From an alpha proteobacterium BAL199 (GTDB lineage Bacteria; Pseudomonadota; Alphaproteobacteria; Thalassobaculales; Thalassobaculaceae): a stretch of DNA of 64,000 bases. Below, piece after piece: positions 9,012-18,912 of this stretch. A program made the position numbers and the translations under genes. The notes below the pieces were generated by a model. It was not told the origin of the DNA. It was given only the letters and a program-made list of their open reading frames with translations, and ran no database searches. Numbering within the stretch: position 1 is the first letter of the stretch; every line of letters starts with the position of its first letter. The stretch spans positions 124,001-188,000 of the forward strand of contig ABHC01000009.1 of NCBI GenBank assembly GCA_000171835.1. Reading direction: 5' to 3'.

Positions 9012-10598
9012 TCAGGCGAACCACCAACGCTCGGACGCCTTCATGCCGTCCAGATCCCAGTTGCCGGCCATCTTGTCGTGGGTCAGATCGTCCGACGAAG
9101 CGCCGACATAGTTCGCGAACATCGGAACGACAACGCCGCCTTCGTCGCGAACGATAAGCTGCATGTCCTTGTACAGCTCAGTGCGCTTGGCTTCGTCGAG
9201 TTCAACGCGCGCTGCCACCAGAAGCTGGTTGAACTTCTTGTTGTCCCAGAACGTGTCGTTCCAGGCGACACCGGCCTCGTAGGCCGTGGAGAACATCCAG
9301 TCGGCCGTCGGCCGACCGCCCCAATAGCAGGCGCCCCACGGCTTCTTCATCCAGACGTTCGACCAATAGCCGTCGTTCGGCTCGCGAACCACGTTGATGG
9401 TGATGCCGGCCTTGGCTGCGTGCTCCTTGTAGAGAACCGCCGCGTCGACCGCGCCGGCAAAGGCCGCATCCGCCGCCGACAGATCGATCGTCAGCCCCTC
9501 GGCCCCACCCTTCTTCAGGTGGAACTTGGCTTTTTCCGGATCGTAGGCGCGCTGCTCCAACTCGACATAGAAGCTGGTCGACGGGGCGATCGGGGTGTCG
9601 TTTCCGACCATGCCATGACCGCGCAGGACCTTCTTGACCATCTCCTCGCGGTCGACCGCGAGCTTCAGCGCCATGCGGACATCGTTGTTGTCGAACGGCG
9701 CCTGCGTCGTGATCATCGGGAAGGTGTAGTGCTGCGAACCGGTGACCTCGAAGATGTTCACCTTCTTGTTTCGCTGCAGCAGATGCACGGTCTTCAGGTC
9801 GCACCGATCCATCAAGTGGATCTCGCCGGTGGTCAGCGCGTTGGTACGCGCTGCAACGTCGACGATCGACAGCACCTCAATGCTGTCGAAATGCGCACGC
9901 CCGCTCTTCCAGTAGCTTGGATTGCGCTCGAGGTAGGCGCGCACGCCCGGCTCGAACTTCTTCACCACATAGCCGCCGGTACCGGTGCCCGACTGCCAGT
10001 CGACGGTGCCGTCGCCCTTCGAGGGCATGATCGCGATATGGTAGTCGCTGAGCAGATACGGCAGGTCGGCATTGCCGCTTTCCAGCGTCATGACCACCGA
10101 ATCACCGTCGGCCTTGAGCGTTGTGATCGGCGCCAGCAGCGGCTTGGCCGGCGACTTCGAGTCCGGCCCCCGATGATGGTTGATCGAATCGATGACATCC
10201 TCGGTCGTCAGCGCCTTGCCGTTGTGGAACGTCACACCCTTGCGGATCTTGAACGTCCAGGTCTTGGCATCCGGCGTGGCGTTCCAGCTCTCGGCCAGTT
10301 CGCCGACCAGCTTTCCGCTGTTGTCGATCTCGGTCAGGCAATTGCGCATGCAGCCGAAGCCGACGAACTGCATGTAGCTGTCGGTGAAGGTCGCCGGATC
10401 GAAGGTGTCGGAGGTCGATCCCGCCCCGATCGCCACCTTGAGCGCGCCACCCTTCTTGGGCGTCGCCGCAAAGGCCGATCCGCCGAACATCCGTTCGGCC
10501 GCGCCAACCGCACCCAGGGCCGCTGCCCCCTTGATCAAGCCCCGTCGGTCAATCTGCCCCATAGACCGCAGCAGCGAGAGTTCGTCGCGTGTCGTCAT
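9012..10598 (-). CDS. Periplasmic substrate-binding protein of the peptide-type ABC importer
   Basis: The start at 10598 is chosen because AGGAG lies eight bases upstream and the protein then begins with a recognisable export signal. A longer in-frame extension upstream (49 codons) lacks both. The signal contains a twin-arginine motif (DRRGLIKGAAALGA, about residues 18-31) and a likely AFA-A cleavage site, so Tat export is probable. The mature part is an SBP_bac_5 protein with SWNATPDAKTWTFKIRKG and FHNGKALTTEDVI, typical of DppA/OppA. It is about 528 residues long, the usual size. The ligand could be a peptide, an opine-like compound or a quaternary amine given the adjacent carnitine genes. 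Confidence 0.93.
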   Translation of the reverse strand: MTTRDELSLLRSMGQIDRRGLIKGAAALGAVGAAERMFGGSAFAATPKKGGALKVAIGAGSTSDTFDPATFTDSYMQFVGFGCMRNCLTEIDNSGKLVGELAESWNATPDAKTWTFKIRKGVTFHNGKALTTEDVIDSINHHRGPDSKSPAKPLLAPITTLKADGDSVVMTLESGNADLPYLLSDYHIAIMPSKGDGTVDWQSGTGTGGYVVKKFEPGVRAYLERNPSYWKSGRAHFDSIEVLSIVDVAARTNALTTGEIHLMDRCDLKTVHLLQRNKKVNIFEVTGSQHYTFPMITTQAPFDNNDVRMALKLAVDREEMVKKVLRGHGMVGNDTPIAPSTSFYVELEQRAYDPEKAKFHLKKGGAEGLTIDLSAADAAFAGAVDAAVLYKEHAAKAGITINVVREPNDGYWSNVWMKKPWGACYWGGRPTADWMFSTAYEAGVAWNDTFWDNKKFNQLLVAARVELDEAKRTELYKDMQLIVRDEGGVVVPMFANYVGASSDDLTHDKMAGNWDLDGMKASERWWFA

Positions 10599-10799
10599 TC
10601 TCAGATCTCCTTTTTGCAGCGACCCGACTGTCGTCAGGTCAGCCGTCTTTTTGAGTATGCGAACCGGTCGGCCAAACGGCCGTTCCGATGTGTCGCTTTC
10701 TCGATAACTTGTGCCGAACAGTACCACCGTTGCCAGAAGGTTCAACTGTGGACGGTACGGATGGCGAACCGGACGACTATATGGTTCAGCCGAAAACCG

Positions 10800-11780
10800 C
10801 TACTGAGAGCGGGTTTCGCGCCAGCGGGCGACCTCGATCCCGGCGCCGATCCCTTGACTTTCGAGAGCTTGGAGGATGGCCACCAGCGCATCGTCGCGGG
10901 TCCGCTCCATCTCGCGAACCGACCGCCCGGCGGCTTGCTGTTCGGTCTGCTCCGACACTCGGTCGATGAGTTCGTCGGTCAGTTCCGGTGCTTCGAGTTT
11001 CGTCCACGGTAGTTTCAGGGCCGGCCCGAACTGGGCCATGAAATGCCGCATCCCGGCCTCGCCGCCGGCCAGCCGATAGATCCCGAACGTGCCCATAAAC
11101 GCCCAACGCAGACCGGCGCCATAGCACACGGCCCGGTCGATCTCCTCGGTCGTCGCCACCCCGTCGTTCACCAGGTGCAGGGCCTCGCGCCACAGCGCCT
11201 CAAGCAGCCGGTCGGCGATGAACCCGTCGATCTCGTTGCGGACCACCAGCGGATGCATGCCGATCGACGCGTAAAACGCCGACGCCGCCTCGATCGTTTC
11301 CGCACTCGTCGACTTCCCGCCGCAGACTTCGACCAGCGGCAGCAGGTACACCGGGTTGAACGGGTGCCCGACTACAACCCGTTCGGGAAACCGGCAATCA
11401 GCCTGGAGCACGCTCGGCAGCAGGCCGGACGTGCTGGTCGCCACGATCACGCCGGCCGGCGCCACCGCGGCGGCGCGAGCCAGCAGGCCACGCTTCAGAT
11501 CCTCACGCTCCGGTGCGCTCTCCTGGACAAAGTCGGCCCCATCGACCGCGTCCTCCACCGACTCCGAAAAGACAACCATGCCCCGACGGTCCGGCTCGTC
11601 GGGAAACAGGCGCCGAAGCGCCCGTTCGGCATTGGCGAGCACGGTCTCGGTCTTGCGCCGAACCTCCGGGTCGGGATCGGCGATCGCTACGTCGATACCG
11701 TTCTCGATCAGCCTCGCCGCCCAGCCCGCCCCAATCACCCCGGCGCCGAGCAGAGCAACCTTTCGTACCGGTGTCGTCAC
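10800..11780 (-). CDS. L-carnitine dehydrogenase-like 3-hydroxyacyl-CoA dehydrogenase family protein
   Basis: The 326-residue protein has an N-terminal Rossmann fold (LLGAGVIGAGW, glycines at 12, 14 and 17) and NAD-selecting acidic residues after it (IADPDP). The catalytic region VVGHPFNPVYLLPLVEV is shared by 3-hydroxyacyl-CoA and carnitine dehydrogenases. The adjacent BKACE gene argues for carnitine dehydrogenase, which oxidises L-carnitine to 3-dehydrocarnitine. In several rhizobia the enzyme carries a C-terminal thioesterase domain of about 150 residues; that domain is absent here. It lies 10 bases downstream of the BKACE gene and 201 bases upstream of the ABC importer operon. The equivalent gene in Pseudomonas is cdhA. 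Confidence 0.82.
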   Translation of the reverse strand: MTTPVRKVALLGAGVIGAGWAARLIENGIDVAIADPDPEVRRKTETVLANAERALRRLFPDEPDRRGMVVFSESVEDAVDGADFVQESAPEREDLKRGLLARAAAVAPAGVIVATSTSGLLPSVLQADCRFPERVVVGHPFNPVYLLPLVEVCGGKSTSAETIEAASAFYASIGMHPLVVRNEIDGFIADRLLEALWREALHLVNDGVATTEEIDRAVCYGAGLRWAFMGTFGIYRLAGGEAGMRHFMAQFGPALKLPWTKLEAPELTDELIDRVSEQTEQQAAGRSVREMERTRDDALVAILQALESQGIGAGIEVARWRETRSQ

Positions 11781-11790
11781 GACAATCTCC

Positions 11791-12684
11791 TCAGGAAGGA
11801 GTGCGCAGCGCTAGCCGGGCTCGGACCTCCGCCGGACCAAGTGGGCGAGCGCCCATCCGCACCAGAATCCCCAGCGCCCGCTCCACGAGCTGCCCGTTGG
11901 ACGCGAACACTCCACGATCGAGGTACAAATTGTCCTCCAGCCCGACCCGGATGTTCCCCCCGGCCAGCGCCGCAGCGGCCACCCAGGGCATCTGCATCCG
12001 GCTGATGCCGAACGAACTCCACACCGATCCGGCGGGCAGGCGGTTCACCATCGCCAGCAGGGTGCCAAGGTCGGAGGGCGCGCCATAGGGGATCCCGGTG
12101 CAGAGTTGTACCAACGGAACGCCCTCGATCAGGCCTTCATGGACCAGCCGCTCGACGAACCAGAGGTGGCCGGTGTCGAACACCTCCAACTCGGGCTTCA
12201 CTCCCAGTTCCTTGATGCGCGCGGCCTTGGCCCGCAGCATATCCGGCGTGTTCACGACGATGAAATTGCCATCGCCGAAATTCATCGACCCACAATCGAG
12301 GGTGCAGATCTCCGGGCGCAGCGCTTCGATGTGTTCCAGCCGTTCCATCGGCCCGACCATGTCGGTGGTCCGCTGATCCAGCGCCAACGGCGCCTCGCCG
12401 GCACCGAAGCCAAGATCCCCACCCATGCCCGCCGTCAGGTTCAGGACAACGTCGACTCCGGAATCCCGCACTCGCTCAACCACCTCGCGATACAACTCGA
12501 GCCGCCGGCTGCCGAGGCCGGTATCCGGTTCCCGCACGTGAATGTGCGCGACGGCGGCCCCCGCCCGAGCCGCCTCGATGGCGGCAGAGGCGATTGCCTG
12601 AGGAGTGGTAGGCAGATTCGGATGCTTTCCGGCCGTATCACCCGCTCCAGTGACCGCGCATGTCACGAAGGGTTCGAAGTTCAT
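11791..12684 (-). CDS. BKACE-family enzyme, probable 3-dehydrocarnitine cleavage
   Basis: This 297-residue TIM-barrel protein belongs to the beta-keto acid cleavage enzyme family (DUF849). The zinc ligands are visible as HIHVRE (residues 46-51) and in GLEDNLYL near residue 257. The N-terminal sequence [10 protein letters not shown] followed by HPNLPTTP is the form seen in CdhC proteins, which condense 3-dehydrocarnitine with acetyl-CoA to give betainyl-CoA and acetoacetate. A carnitine dehydrogenase-like gene follows after 10 bases. The betainyl-CoA thioesterase (CdhB) expected in the pathway is not seen in the window. Some BKACE members act on other beta-keto acids, so the substrate rests on context. 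Confidence 0.84.
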   Translation of the reverse strand: MNFEPFVTCAVTGAGDTAGKHPNLPTTPQAIASAAIEAARAGAAVAHIHVREPDTGLGSRRLELYREVVERVRDSGVDVVLNLTAGMGGDLGFGAGEAPLALDQRTTDMVGPMERLEHIEALRPEICTLDCGSMNFGDGNFIVVNTPDMLRAKAARIKELGVKPELEVFDTGHLWFVERLVHEGLIEGVPLVQLCTGIPYGAPSDLGTLLAMVNRLPAGSVWSSFGISRMQMPWVAAAALAGGNIRVGLEDNLYLDRGVFASNGQLVERALGILVRMGARPLGPAEVRARLALRTPS

Positions 12685-12723
12685 GGGGTGCTCTCCGGTT
12701 AACGGCGTACTACCCGCGCGCAG

Positions 12724-13977
12724 TCAGCTCATCGCGGGACCGATCGACAGTCCATCCGGACGCGGCAGCTCCAAAATCTCGGTCTCCGGATTTGTTCGAG
12801 CAGTCTCTTCCGCCGGCAGCCAGACCGTCACCGTCGTACCCTCGTTCAACCTGCTCTCAAAGTCGAGCCGGCCACCGTGCGCATTGACCAGCATTCTGAC
12901 CAACGACAGCCCAAGACCCGAGCCGCCCACCGCCGGCAGCTCGCGCTCATGAGCGCGGTAGAATGGCTCAAAAATCCGCGACAGATCGCTCGCGCCGACC
13001 CCATAGCCGCGATCGACGACCCTGATCAGGGTACCGTCGGCGTCGTGCTCAGCGCGGATCACCACTGACGTCCCTTTCGGGGAATACTTCAGCGCGTTGG
13101 AAATCAGACTGTTCAGAATGGTGGCGAGCGATCTGCGGTCGGCCCAGACCTGCATTCCGGCGGGCACCTCGGATGCCTGCACCGTTGAACGCAACCGGTC
13201 GATCACCTCCGTGCAGACCGAGGCAAGGTCCTGGCGCTCTTGGGCCAAGGCGTCGGCCCCTGCACTCAGATGCTCAAGATCCAGGATGTCGGTGATCTGT
13301 TCCAGCAACTGGGCCGATGCCGCCTGGATGCTCGCGCAATACTCGAGTTGCTTGCCTACCAAGGTGCCTCCAATGCCTGCGCTCAGCATCTCGCCGAAAC
13401 CGATGATCGCGTTCAAAGGCGTGCGCAGCTCGTGGCTCATGCGCGCCATGAAATCCGCTTTGACGCGCTCGGCTTCACGCGCCTCATACACGGCGGCGAT
13501 CAGCCGGGTGTTGGCCGACGACAGTTCATTTGTCCGTTCGGCCACGCGCTGTTCCAGCACGCTGTTCAGCCGTCGCAACTCGTCGTTAGCCGCCGTCATT
13601 TCAGCCTGGCTGGGCGTCGCCAGTACCAAGTGGAGGATTCGCCAGACCAGCGCTGCCGTGATGATCGACACCGCCGCGCAGACGATCTTCACGAAACCCG
13701 ACAGGACATACCAAGGCAGCCAGAGCGTAACGATCGTCGACACATGGGTCGCGGCGCACAAGATGATGAATGCGGCAAACCAGTACAGAACCCCGAACGG
13801 ATTCAGGTCCGGCCGCTGCCGGCCGACCACCGCCAACGCCGCGGGAATCGCGAGATAGGCAAGCGCAATGGAAGCGTCCGCGATCAGATGCAGCCAGATC
13901 AGCCCAGGATCCCAGAGCAAGCAATAACCGTGTGGGGTAACGCCATCGGTCGGGAAAATCACGTCGAGTAGCGCCAT
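12724..13977 (-). CDS. Sensor histidine kinase with ethylene-receptor-type transmembrane domain
   Basis: The start at 13977 has AGGGAG eight bases upstream. The 417-residue product has three membrane helices (about residues 24-46, 60-80, 90-112). They carry Asp34, Tyr41, Ile44, Pro45, Ile71, Cys74 and His78, the same residues at the same spacing as plant ETR1 Asp25, Tyr32, Ile35, Pro36, Ile62, Cys65 and His69, which bind Cu(I) and ethylene. There is no GAF domain: a coiled coil (about 125-165) leads straight to a HisKA domain ([15 protein letters not shown], phospho-His 182) and an HATPase_c domain (about 280-400, with GSGLGLSLVRML). No response regulator is adjacent. The BKACE gene follows after 39 bases, so co-transcription is possible. 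Ethylene binding is inferred from residues, not shown. Confidence 0.88.
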   Translation of the reverse strand: MALLDVIFPTDGVTPHGYCLLWDPGLIWLHLIADASIALAYLAIPAALAVVGRQRPDLNPFGVLYWFAAFIILCAATHVSTIVTLWLPWYVLSGFVKIVCAAVSIITAALVWRILHLVLATPSQAEMTAANDELRRLNSVLEQRVAERTNELSSANTRLIAAVYEAREAERVKADFMARMSHELRTPLNAIIGFGEMLSAGIGGTLVGKQLEYCASIQAASAQLLEQITDILDLEHLSAGADALAQERQDLASVCTEVIDRLRSTVQASEVPAGMQVWADRRSLATILNSLISNALKYSPKGTSVVIRAEHDADGTLIRVVDRGYGVGASDLSRIFEPFYRAHERELPAVGGSGLGLSLVRMLVNAHGGRLDFESRLNEGTTVTVWLPAEETARTNPETEILELPRPDGLSIGPAMS

Positions 13978-14098
13978 GGGCGTTCTCCCTTCGGCCGACA
14001 CACGCTTTTCGTGCACCGCCGTAGTATGGCTTACATCGTCCGGCTCCGCGAGACATCCGGCGAATTTCCATATCTCTATAAAACAATATTTTAAATGG

Positions 14099-15683
14099 TT
14101 AAGAGCCTGTTGCTGAATGAGTCTGGCTTGACGGCATGAAGCAGCTATCCGGTGATTTTGCCCTCAGACGGCATTTTTCTTGTCCAATTGCTTCAGTTCA
14201 AGAGCCATTTTCCACCCTTTCTTCCTCTGCGGACGGACTCCGAGTGTAGTTTTTTGATGTTGTGGGCGGCGCAGTGCAGGTTCCATTCACCCTGGGTCTC
14301 CTGCTCCCCGCGCATCATGAATCCGTCTGCGCCCTGGGTCTCCTTCATTTGCCCGAACACCGGTTCCACGGTCTGGCCGCGCAGCCGGTAAAGTTTTCGG
14401 CCCCGTTGGGTCAGGAGCTTACGCTCCATCTGGTCACGGGCACTCATGTCCCTGGGTATACGGCCCCGGGGTGGTGGAGCATCACGCATCGCCTTGCGCT
14501 GCTTCCAATCCTTAGTGGTGGCGATCAGGTATTCGCATTCCGCTGTTTCCGTGGCCGCGTTCTCGTCAGACCAATAGCCCGCGTCAAACAGGCCAACCCC
14601 CAGCACCGCCTCGTCGCCGGTCACCGCCTCCATCATCGTCAGGGTCCGGGCAATCATCGGGGCCAGTTGGCGAACGTCGTTGGCCTGGTTCGTCACATCG
14701 GTGGCGAGGATGATCTGGTCCGCCGTCACCACCGCCTGGGCATTGTACCCCTGGAGATATCCCTTGCGGCTCTTCATGATCCGGCTGTCCGGGTCGCTCA
14801 CGTTGGCCTTGGCCTCTTCCTTGACAACCGCCTCGGCTGTCTTCGGCTTCCGCCCGCGTTTGGCTTTTCCGTTCGCCTTTTCCTCGGCAATCCGGGCGTT
14901 GATCTTCTCCTGCTGCTCGACCCGTTGATGGTCGGCTTCGCGCAAGAGACGTTCATGACAGGAGCGAAGACGGGACAGCCGATCTGACGGCTTCCTCAGC
15001 CCGACGGGAACATCGTCACCTCGGCCCTCCCCGAACATCCCGTCCTCGGCGGCATCGATCGCCTCGGCCTCCGACAGCATGGCGGCAACCTCCGCCTCCA
15101 GGGACTTCGAGGTCTGGTTCGCCGCAAGCGACGCATTTGCCTTCACCTTGGTCCCATCCAGCGCCACCACGCCCAACCGCACCAGCCCCGCCGCATGACA
15201 CAGCTTCAGGACCTCCACGAACAGGGTCTCCAGGTCGCCCCGGTGCCGCTTGCGGAACCGCGCTATCACGCTGTGGTCGGGAACCTCGGCGCACACGATC
15301 GTCCGAAACCCAGCATCCCGCACGCACAGGCGCTCGATCTTGCGGCTTGAGCGTTGCCCGTTCGCATACGCATAAACAAGGAGACTAACCATCATCCTCG
15401 GCGCGAACGGTGGCGCTCCCGACCCACGCTTCCGGTAGTGCGTCTCGAATGCCGATAGATCCATCAAACCCACGGCATCCAGAAGAAGGTGCACGAGGTC
15501 TGTGTCCGGAACCCAATCCGCCATGTCCACCGGCAGAAGAAACCGCTGCCTACGATCTGGTTCTCGGTAAAAATTTGCCATCTCCCCCCCCTTCAAATTG
15601 CCTCTCCCAACGGAATCAGGACCCCGTCAGTGGGTCAAGCGGAGATCGTCGGTGGAACCGGTGATTCTGCAACAGCCTCTTAA
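14099..15683. mobile_element. IS1182-family insertion sequence with TTAA target duplication
   Basis: The element spans 14103-15679 (1577 bases). Its ends form imperfect inverted repeats, GAGCCTGTTGCTGAATGAG on the left and the complement of ATTCTGCAACAGCCTC on the right, matching in about 15 of 19 positions. TTAA flanks it on both sides (14099-14102 and 15680-15683), the expected duplicated target. It carries one intact transposase gene. It landed about 120 bases upstream of the ethylene-receptor-like kinase gene, inside its upstream region, and about 240 bases before malate synthase G. Intact ends and gene suggest a fairly recent insertion. Confidence 0.9.
14193..15581 (-). CDS. IS1182-family transposase
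   Basis: The 462-residue transposase starts at the ATG at 15581 (MANFYREPDRRQRFLL), the usual family start; a TTG five codons upstream is possible. The acidic triad of the DDE nuclease is visible in VVALDGTKVKANAS, GLFDAGYWSDENA and GQTVEPVFGQMKE. A basic, helical insertion lies between the first two. The family's usual length is 450-500 residues and there is no frameshift, so the protein is probably functional. Confidence 0.93.
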   Translation of the reverse strand: MANFYREPDRRQRFLLPVDMADWVPDTDLVHLLLDAVGLMDLSAFETHYRKRGSGAPPFAPRMMVSLLVYAYANGQRSSRKIERLCVRDAGFRTIVCAEVPDHSVIARFRKRHRGDLETLFVEVLKLCHAAGLVRLGVVALDGTKVKANASLAANQTSKSLEAEVAAMLSEAEAIDAAEDGMFGEGRGDDVPVGLRKPSDRLSRLRSCHERLLREADHQRVEQQEKINARIAEEKANGKAKRGRKPKTAEAVVKEEAKANVSDPDSRIMKSRKGYLQGYNAQAVVTADQIILATDVTNQANDVRQLAPMIARTLTMMEAVTGDEAVLGVGLFDAGYWSDENAATETAECEYLIATTKDWKQRKAMRDAPPPRGRIPRDMSARDQMERKLLTQRGRKLYRLRGQTVEPVFGQMKETQGADGFMMRGEQETQGEWNLHCAAHNIKKLHSESVRRGRKGGKWLLN

Positions 15684-15923
15684 TAATTGAATAATTTGCC
15701 GTTCGGCGCGGGCATATCCTCGAACCCGATACCGACGGGCGCGGATGGACGCTCCTAAGCGCGGACCCGCCGGGCCACCGTTAGCGTTCCTGGAACCGCG
15801 GGGCATCGTTCCCGTTGAGAACAAAATCAGTTTTCGCACGGGGTTCAGAACTGCTTGAAGCGTTCTTCGCGTTCTGTTTCATAGCGTCACGCCAAAGCCA
15901 ATCAAGCAACAGGAGCGCTCAGC

Positions 15924-18098
15924 ATGGTGGAACGGGTCGAGATCGGTGGTCTGAAGATTGCGAAATCTCTGTATGATTTCGCCAACGCCGAGGCTCTGCC
16001 CGGCACCGGAATTGCGCCCGCGACATTCTGGGCGACAGCCGACGCCATCATCCACGATCTCGCCCCGAAGAACGCCGCCCTGCTGGCCGAGCGTAAGACG
16101 CTACAGGTCAAGATCGACACCTGGCACATGGAACGCCGCGGCACTCTGCTCGACCTGGACGCCTACAAGTCCTTTCTGAAAGAAATCGGTTACCTCGTCG
16201 AGGAAGGTCCGAACTTCCAGATCGCCACATCCAGCGTCGACGCAGAGATCGCCACCATCGCCGGGCCACAGTTGGTCGTGCCGGTAATGAACGCCCGCTA
16301 CGCACTGAACGCCGCCAACGCCCGCTGGGGCAGCCTTTACGATGCGCTGTATGGCACGGATGCGATTGCCGACGACGGCGATGCAGAACGTACCAACGGC
16401 TACAATCCGGCACGCGGCGCCAAGGTGATCGCTTGGGCGCGCGGCTTCCTGGAGAAGGCGGCACCGCTTGCCACTGGCAACTATGCCGATGCGATCAAAT
16501 ACGCCGTGGTCGACGGGAGGCTGTCGATTGCACTGAACGACGGCAGCAGCACCGGTTTGGCACAGCCAGAGCGCTTCGTCGGCTACAGCGGTCCAGCCGA
16601 TGCGCCGACCGGCATCCTGCTGAAGAACCACGGCCTGCATGCCGAGATCGTGATCGACCGCAGCCACCCGATCGGCAAGACCGATCCGGCGGGGGTCGCA
16701 GATCTGGTGATGGAGTCGGCGATCACCACCATTATGGACTGCGAGGACTCGGTCGCAGCGGTCGATGCCGAGGACAAGGTCCTGGTCTACCGGAATTGGC
16801 TCGGCCTGATGAAGGGCAACCTGATCGAGGCGTTCCAGAAGGGTGGCAAGACCATCGAACGCCGCCTGAATCCAGACCGGACCTACACCGCCCCGGACGG
16901 CTCGACCCTCAGCCTGCACGGTCGCTCGCTGATGCTGGTCCGCAACGTCGGCCACCTGATGACCATCGACGCAATCCTGGACAAGAACGGCAAGGAGGTG
17001 CCCGAAGGCATTCTCGATGCGCTGTTCACCTCAATGATCGCCAAGCACGATCTGCTCGGCAAAAGCGACCGGCGCAACTCGCGGGCCGGCTCGGTCTACA
17101 TCGTGAAGCCGAAGATGCACGGCCCCAAGGAAGTCGCCTTCGCCGATGAGCTGTTCGCACGGGTCGAGGACGGCCTCGGCCTCGGCCGCAATGTCCTGAA
17201 GATGGGCATCATGGACGAGGAGCGGCGGACCACCGTTAACCTGAAGGAATGCATCCGCTCCGCCCGCGAGCGGGTGGTGTTCATCAACACCGGCTTCCTC
17301 GACCGCACCGGCGACGAGTTGCACACCTCGATGGAGGCCGGCCCGATGATCCGCAAGGCCGACATGAAGGCGTCCGCTTGGATCGGCGCCTACGAGGCCT
17401 GGAACGTCGACATTGGCCTGACCTGCGGGCTGACAGGCAAGGCGCAGATCGGCAAGGGCATGTGGGCGATGCCGGACTTGATGGCCGCCATGCTGGAGCA
17501 GAAGATCGGCCATCCCAAGGCCGGTGCCAACACCGCATGGGTCCCGTCGCCGACCGCTGCCACCCTGCACGCCACCCACTATCATGAGGTCGACGTGGCG
17601 GCCCGCCAGGCCGAGTTGCGAAGCCGGGCCCGTGCCAAGCTGGACGACATCCTGACCATCCCGGTTGCCGCCCGCCCGAACTGGACCGCGGCCGACATCC
17701 AGGCCGAGCTCGACAACAACGCTCAGGGCATTCTTGGCTACGTGGTGCGCTGGGTCGATCAGGGTGTCGGCTGCTCGAAGGTGCCGGACATCAACAACGT
17801 CGGCCTGATGGAGGACCGCGCCACCCTGCGGATCTCCAGCCAGCACATCGTCAACTGGCTGCACCACGGGGTGTGCAGCGAGGCCCAGGTGATGGAGACC
17901 ATGAAGCGGATGGCCGCCGTGGTCGACAAGCAGAACGCCGGTGACCCGGCCTACCGCCCGATGGCACCGAGTTTCGACAGCAGCGTGGCGTTCCAGGCAG
18001 CCTGCGACCTGGTGCTCAAGGGCCGTGAACAGCCGAGCGGCTACACCGAGCCGGTCCTGCACCGCCGCCGCATCGAGGCAAAGGCCGCCACGGGCTGA
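15924..18098 (+). CDS. glcB: Malate synthase G
   Basis: The 724-residue protein has the length of malate synthase G, which condenses glyoxylate with acetyl-CoA to malate in the cytoplasm. Conserved segments include [17 protein letters not shown], the [12 protein letters not shown] block, [13 protein letters not shown] (Mg and glyoxylate site) and [22 protein letters not shown] near the C terminus, which holds the catalytic Asp. AGGAG lies eight bases before the ATG. A sulfotransferase-like gene follows after 26 bases. No isocitrate lyase is in the window; glyoxylate could come from glycolate or from the aminotransferase-type pathways nearby. The IS1182 element lies upstream and may alter its promoter. 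Confidence 0.97.
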   Translation: MVERVEIGGLKIAKSLYDFANAEALPGTGIAPATFWATADAIIHDLAPKNAALLAERKTLQVKIDTWHMERRGTLLDLDAYKSFLKEIGYLVEEGPNFQIATSSVDAEIATIAGPQLVVPVMNARYALNAANARWGSLYDALYGTDAIADDGDAERTNGYNPARGAKVIAWARGFLEKAAPLATGNYADAIKYAVVDGRLSIALNDGSSTGLAQPERFVGYSGPADAPTGILLKNHGLHAEIVIDRSHPIGKTDPAGVADLVMESAITTIMDCEDSVAAVDAEDKVLVYRNWLGLMKGNLIEAFQKGGKTIERRLNPDRTYTAPDGSTLSLHGRSLMLVRNVGHLMTIDAILDKNGKEVPEGILDALFTSMIAKHDLLGKSDRRNSRAGSVYIVKPKMHGPKEVAFADELFARVEDGLGLGRNVLKMGIMDEERRTTVNLKECIRSARERVVFINTGFLDRTGDELHTSMEAGPMIRKADMKASAWIGAYEAWNVDIGLTCGLTGKAQIGKGMWAMPDLMAAMLEQKIGHPKAGANTAWVPSPTAATLHATHYHEVDVAARQAELRSRARAKLDDILTIPVAARPNWTAADIQAELDNNAQGILGYVVRWVDQGVGCSKVPDINNVGLMEDRATLRISSQHIVNWLHHGVCSEAQVMETMKRMAAVVDKQNAGDPAYRPMAPSFDSSVAFQAACDLVLKGREQPSGYTEPVLHRRRIEAKAATG

Positions 18099-18124
18099 CA
18101 ACAACGCAGGAAGAGGTCATCGTC

Positions 18125-18754
18125 ATGGGATTGGCAGTGGTCGGTGCGGGGTTCGGGCGCACTGGTACAGCGTCGCTGAAGGTCGCGCTCGAGCAGATCG
18201 GCTTCGGCCCCTGCCATCACATGTCGGAGGTCCGCAGCCAGCCCGGTCAACTCGAACACTGGGAGGCAGCAGCAGCCGGCGAGACCGTGGACTGGGACCG
18301 GGTATTCGCCGGGTATCGGTCAACCGTCGACTGGCCGAGTGCCCGGTTCTGGCGGGAGTTGGCGGCGTTTTATCCCGACGCCAAGGTCCTGCTGAGCGTG
18401 CGGCCTGCCGAACGTTGGTGGACCAGCTTCTCCGGCACCATCAAGGCTCTGCTGGATGGTGACGACCAGGACGCCACGCCGGTGGTCCGGCGCATGCGCG
18501 CGATGGCCCGGCGGGTTATCGCCGAGGGGTCGCTACGCGGGGCCTACAATAACGACACAGCCTCGATCGCGGCGTTCAACGACCATGTTGCCGAGGTGAA
18601 GGCCGCCATCCCGGCTGACCGTCTGCTGGTGTTCGATGTCGTCGAAGGCTGGGACCCGCTGTGCCGGTTCCTTGAGGTGCCGGTCCCCGATGCACCGTTT
18701 CCGCGCACCAACTCGACCCGAGAGTTCTGGGAGAAGGTGGGTCCACGCCCTTAG
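18125..18754 (+). CDS. Sulfotransferase-family protein
   Basis: The 209-residue protein starts with the PAPS-binding loop of sulfotransferases, GAGFGRTGTASLKVALEQIG (residues 7-26), followed by the GPCHHM motif. LLSVRPAERWWTSF supplies the second, 3-prime-phosphate-binding element. This short family (about 200-220 residues) occurs widely in bacteria, and most members have no known acceptor. It follows malate synthase by 26 bases and may be translated from the same message, though no functional link is obvious. Confidence 0.85.
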   Translation: MGLAVVGAGFGRTGTASLKVALEQIGFGPCHHMSEVRSQPGQLEHWEAAAAGETVDWDRVFAGYRSTVDWPSARFWRELAAFYPDAKVLLSVRPAERWWTSFSGTIKALLDGDDQDATPVVRRMRAMARRVIAEGSLRGAYNNDTASIAAFNDHVAEVKAAIPADRLLVFDVVEGWDPLCRFLEVPVPDAPFPRTNSTREFWEKVGPRP

Positions 18755-18912
18755 TACTCCCGGCAAAACCCGCCGATTTCGGCGAATCGGCCATGCTTGG
18801 TCATATAAACAACAAAACTGGATCCGAATTCAGTCGCGTTTTCCGTTCATTAACGTTTTCGGCCCATAGTTTGCATCGGGCGAGGGTGGACCAGCCACGG
18901 TTCGAGGACGAG

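Noticed and set aside
14350-15560. Short plus-strand frames inside the IS1182 transposase as passenger genes
   Set aside because: They are antisense to the intact transposase and no passenger gene space exists between it and the inverted repeats.
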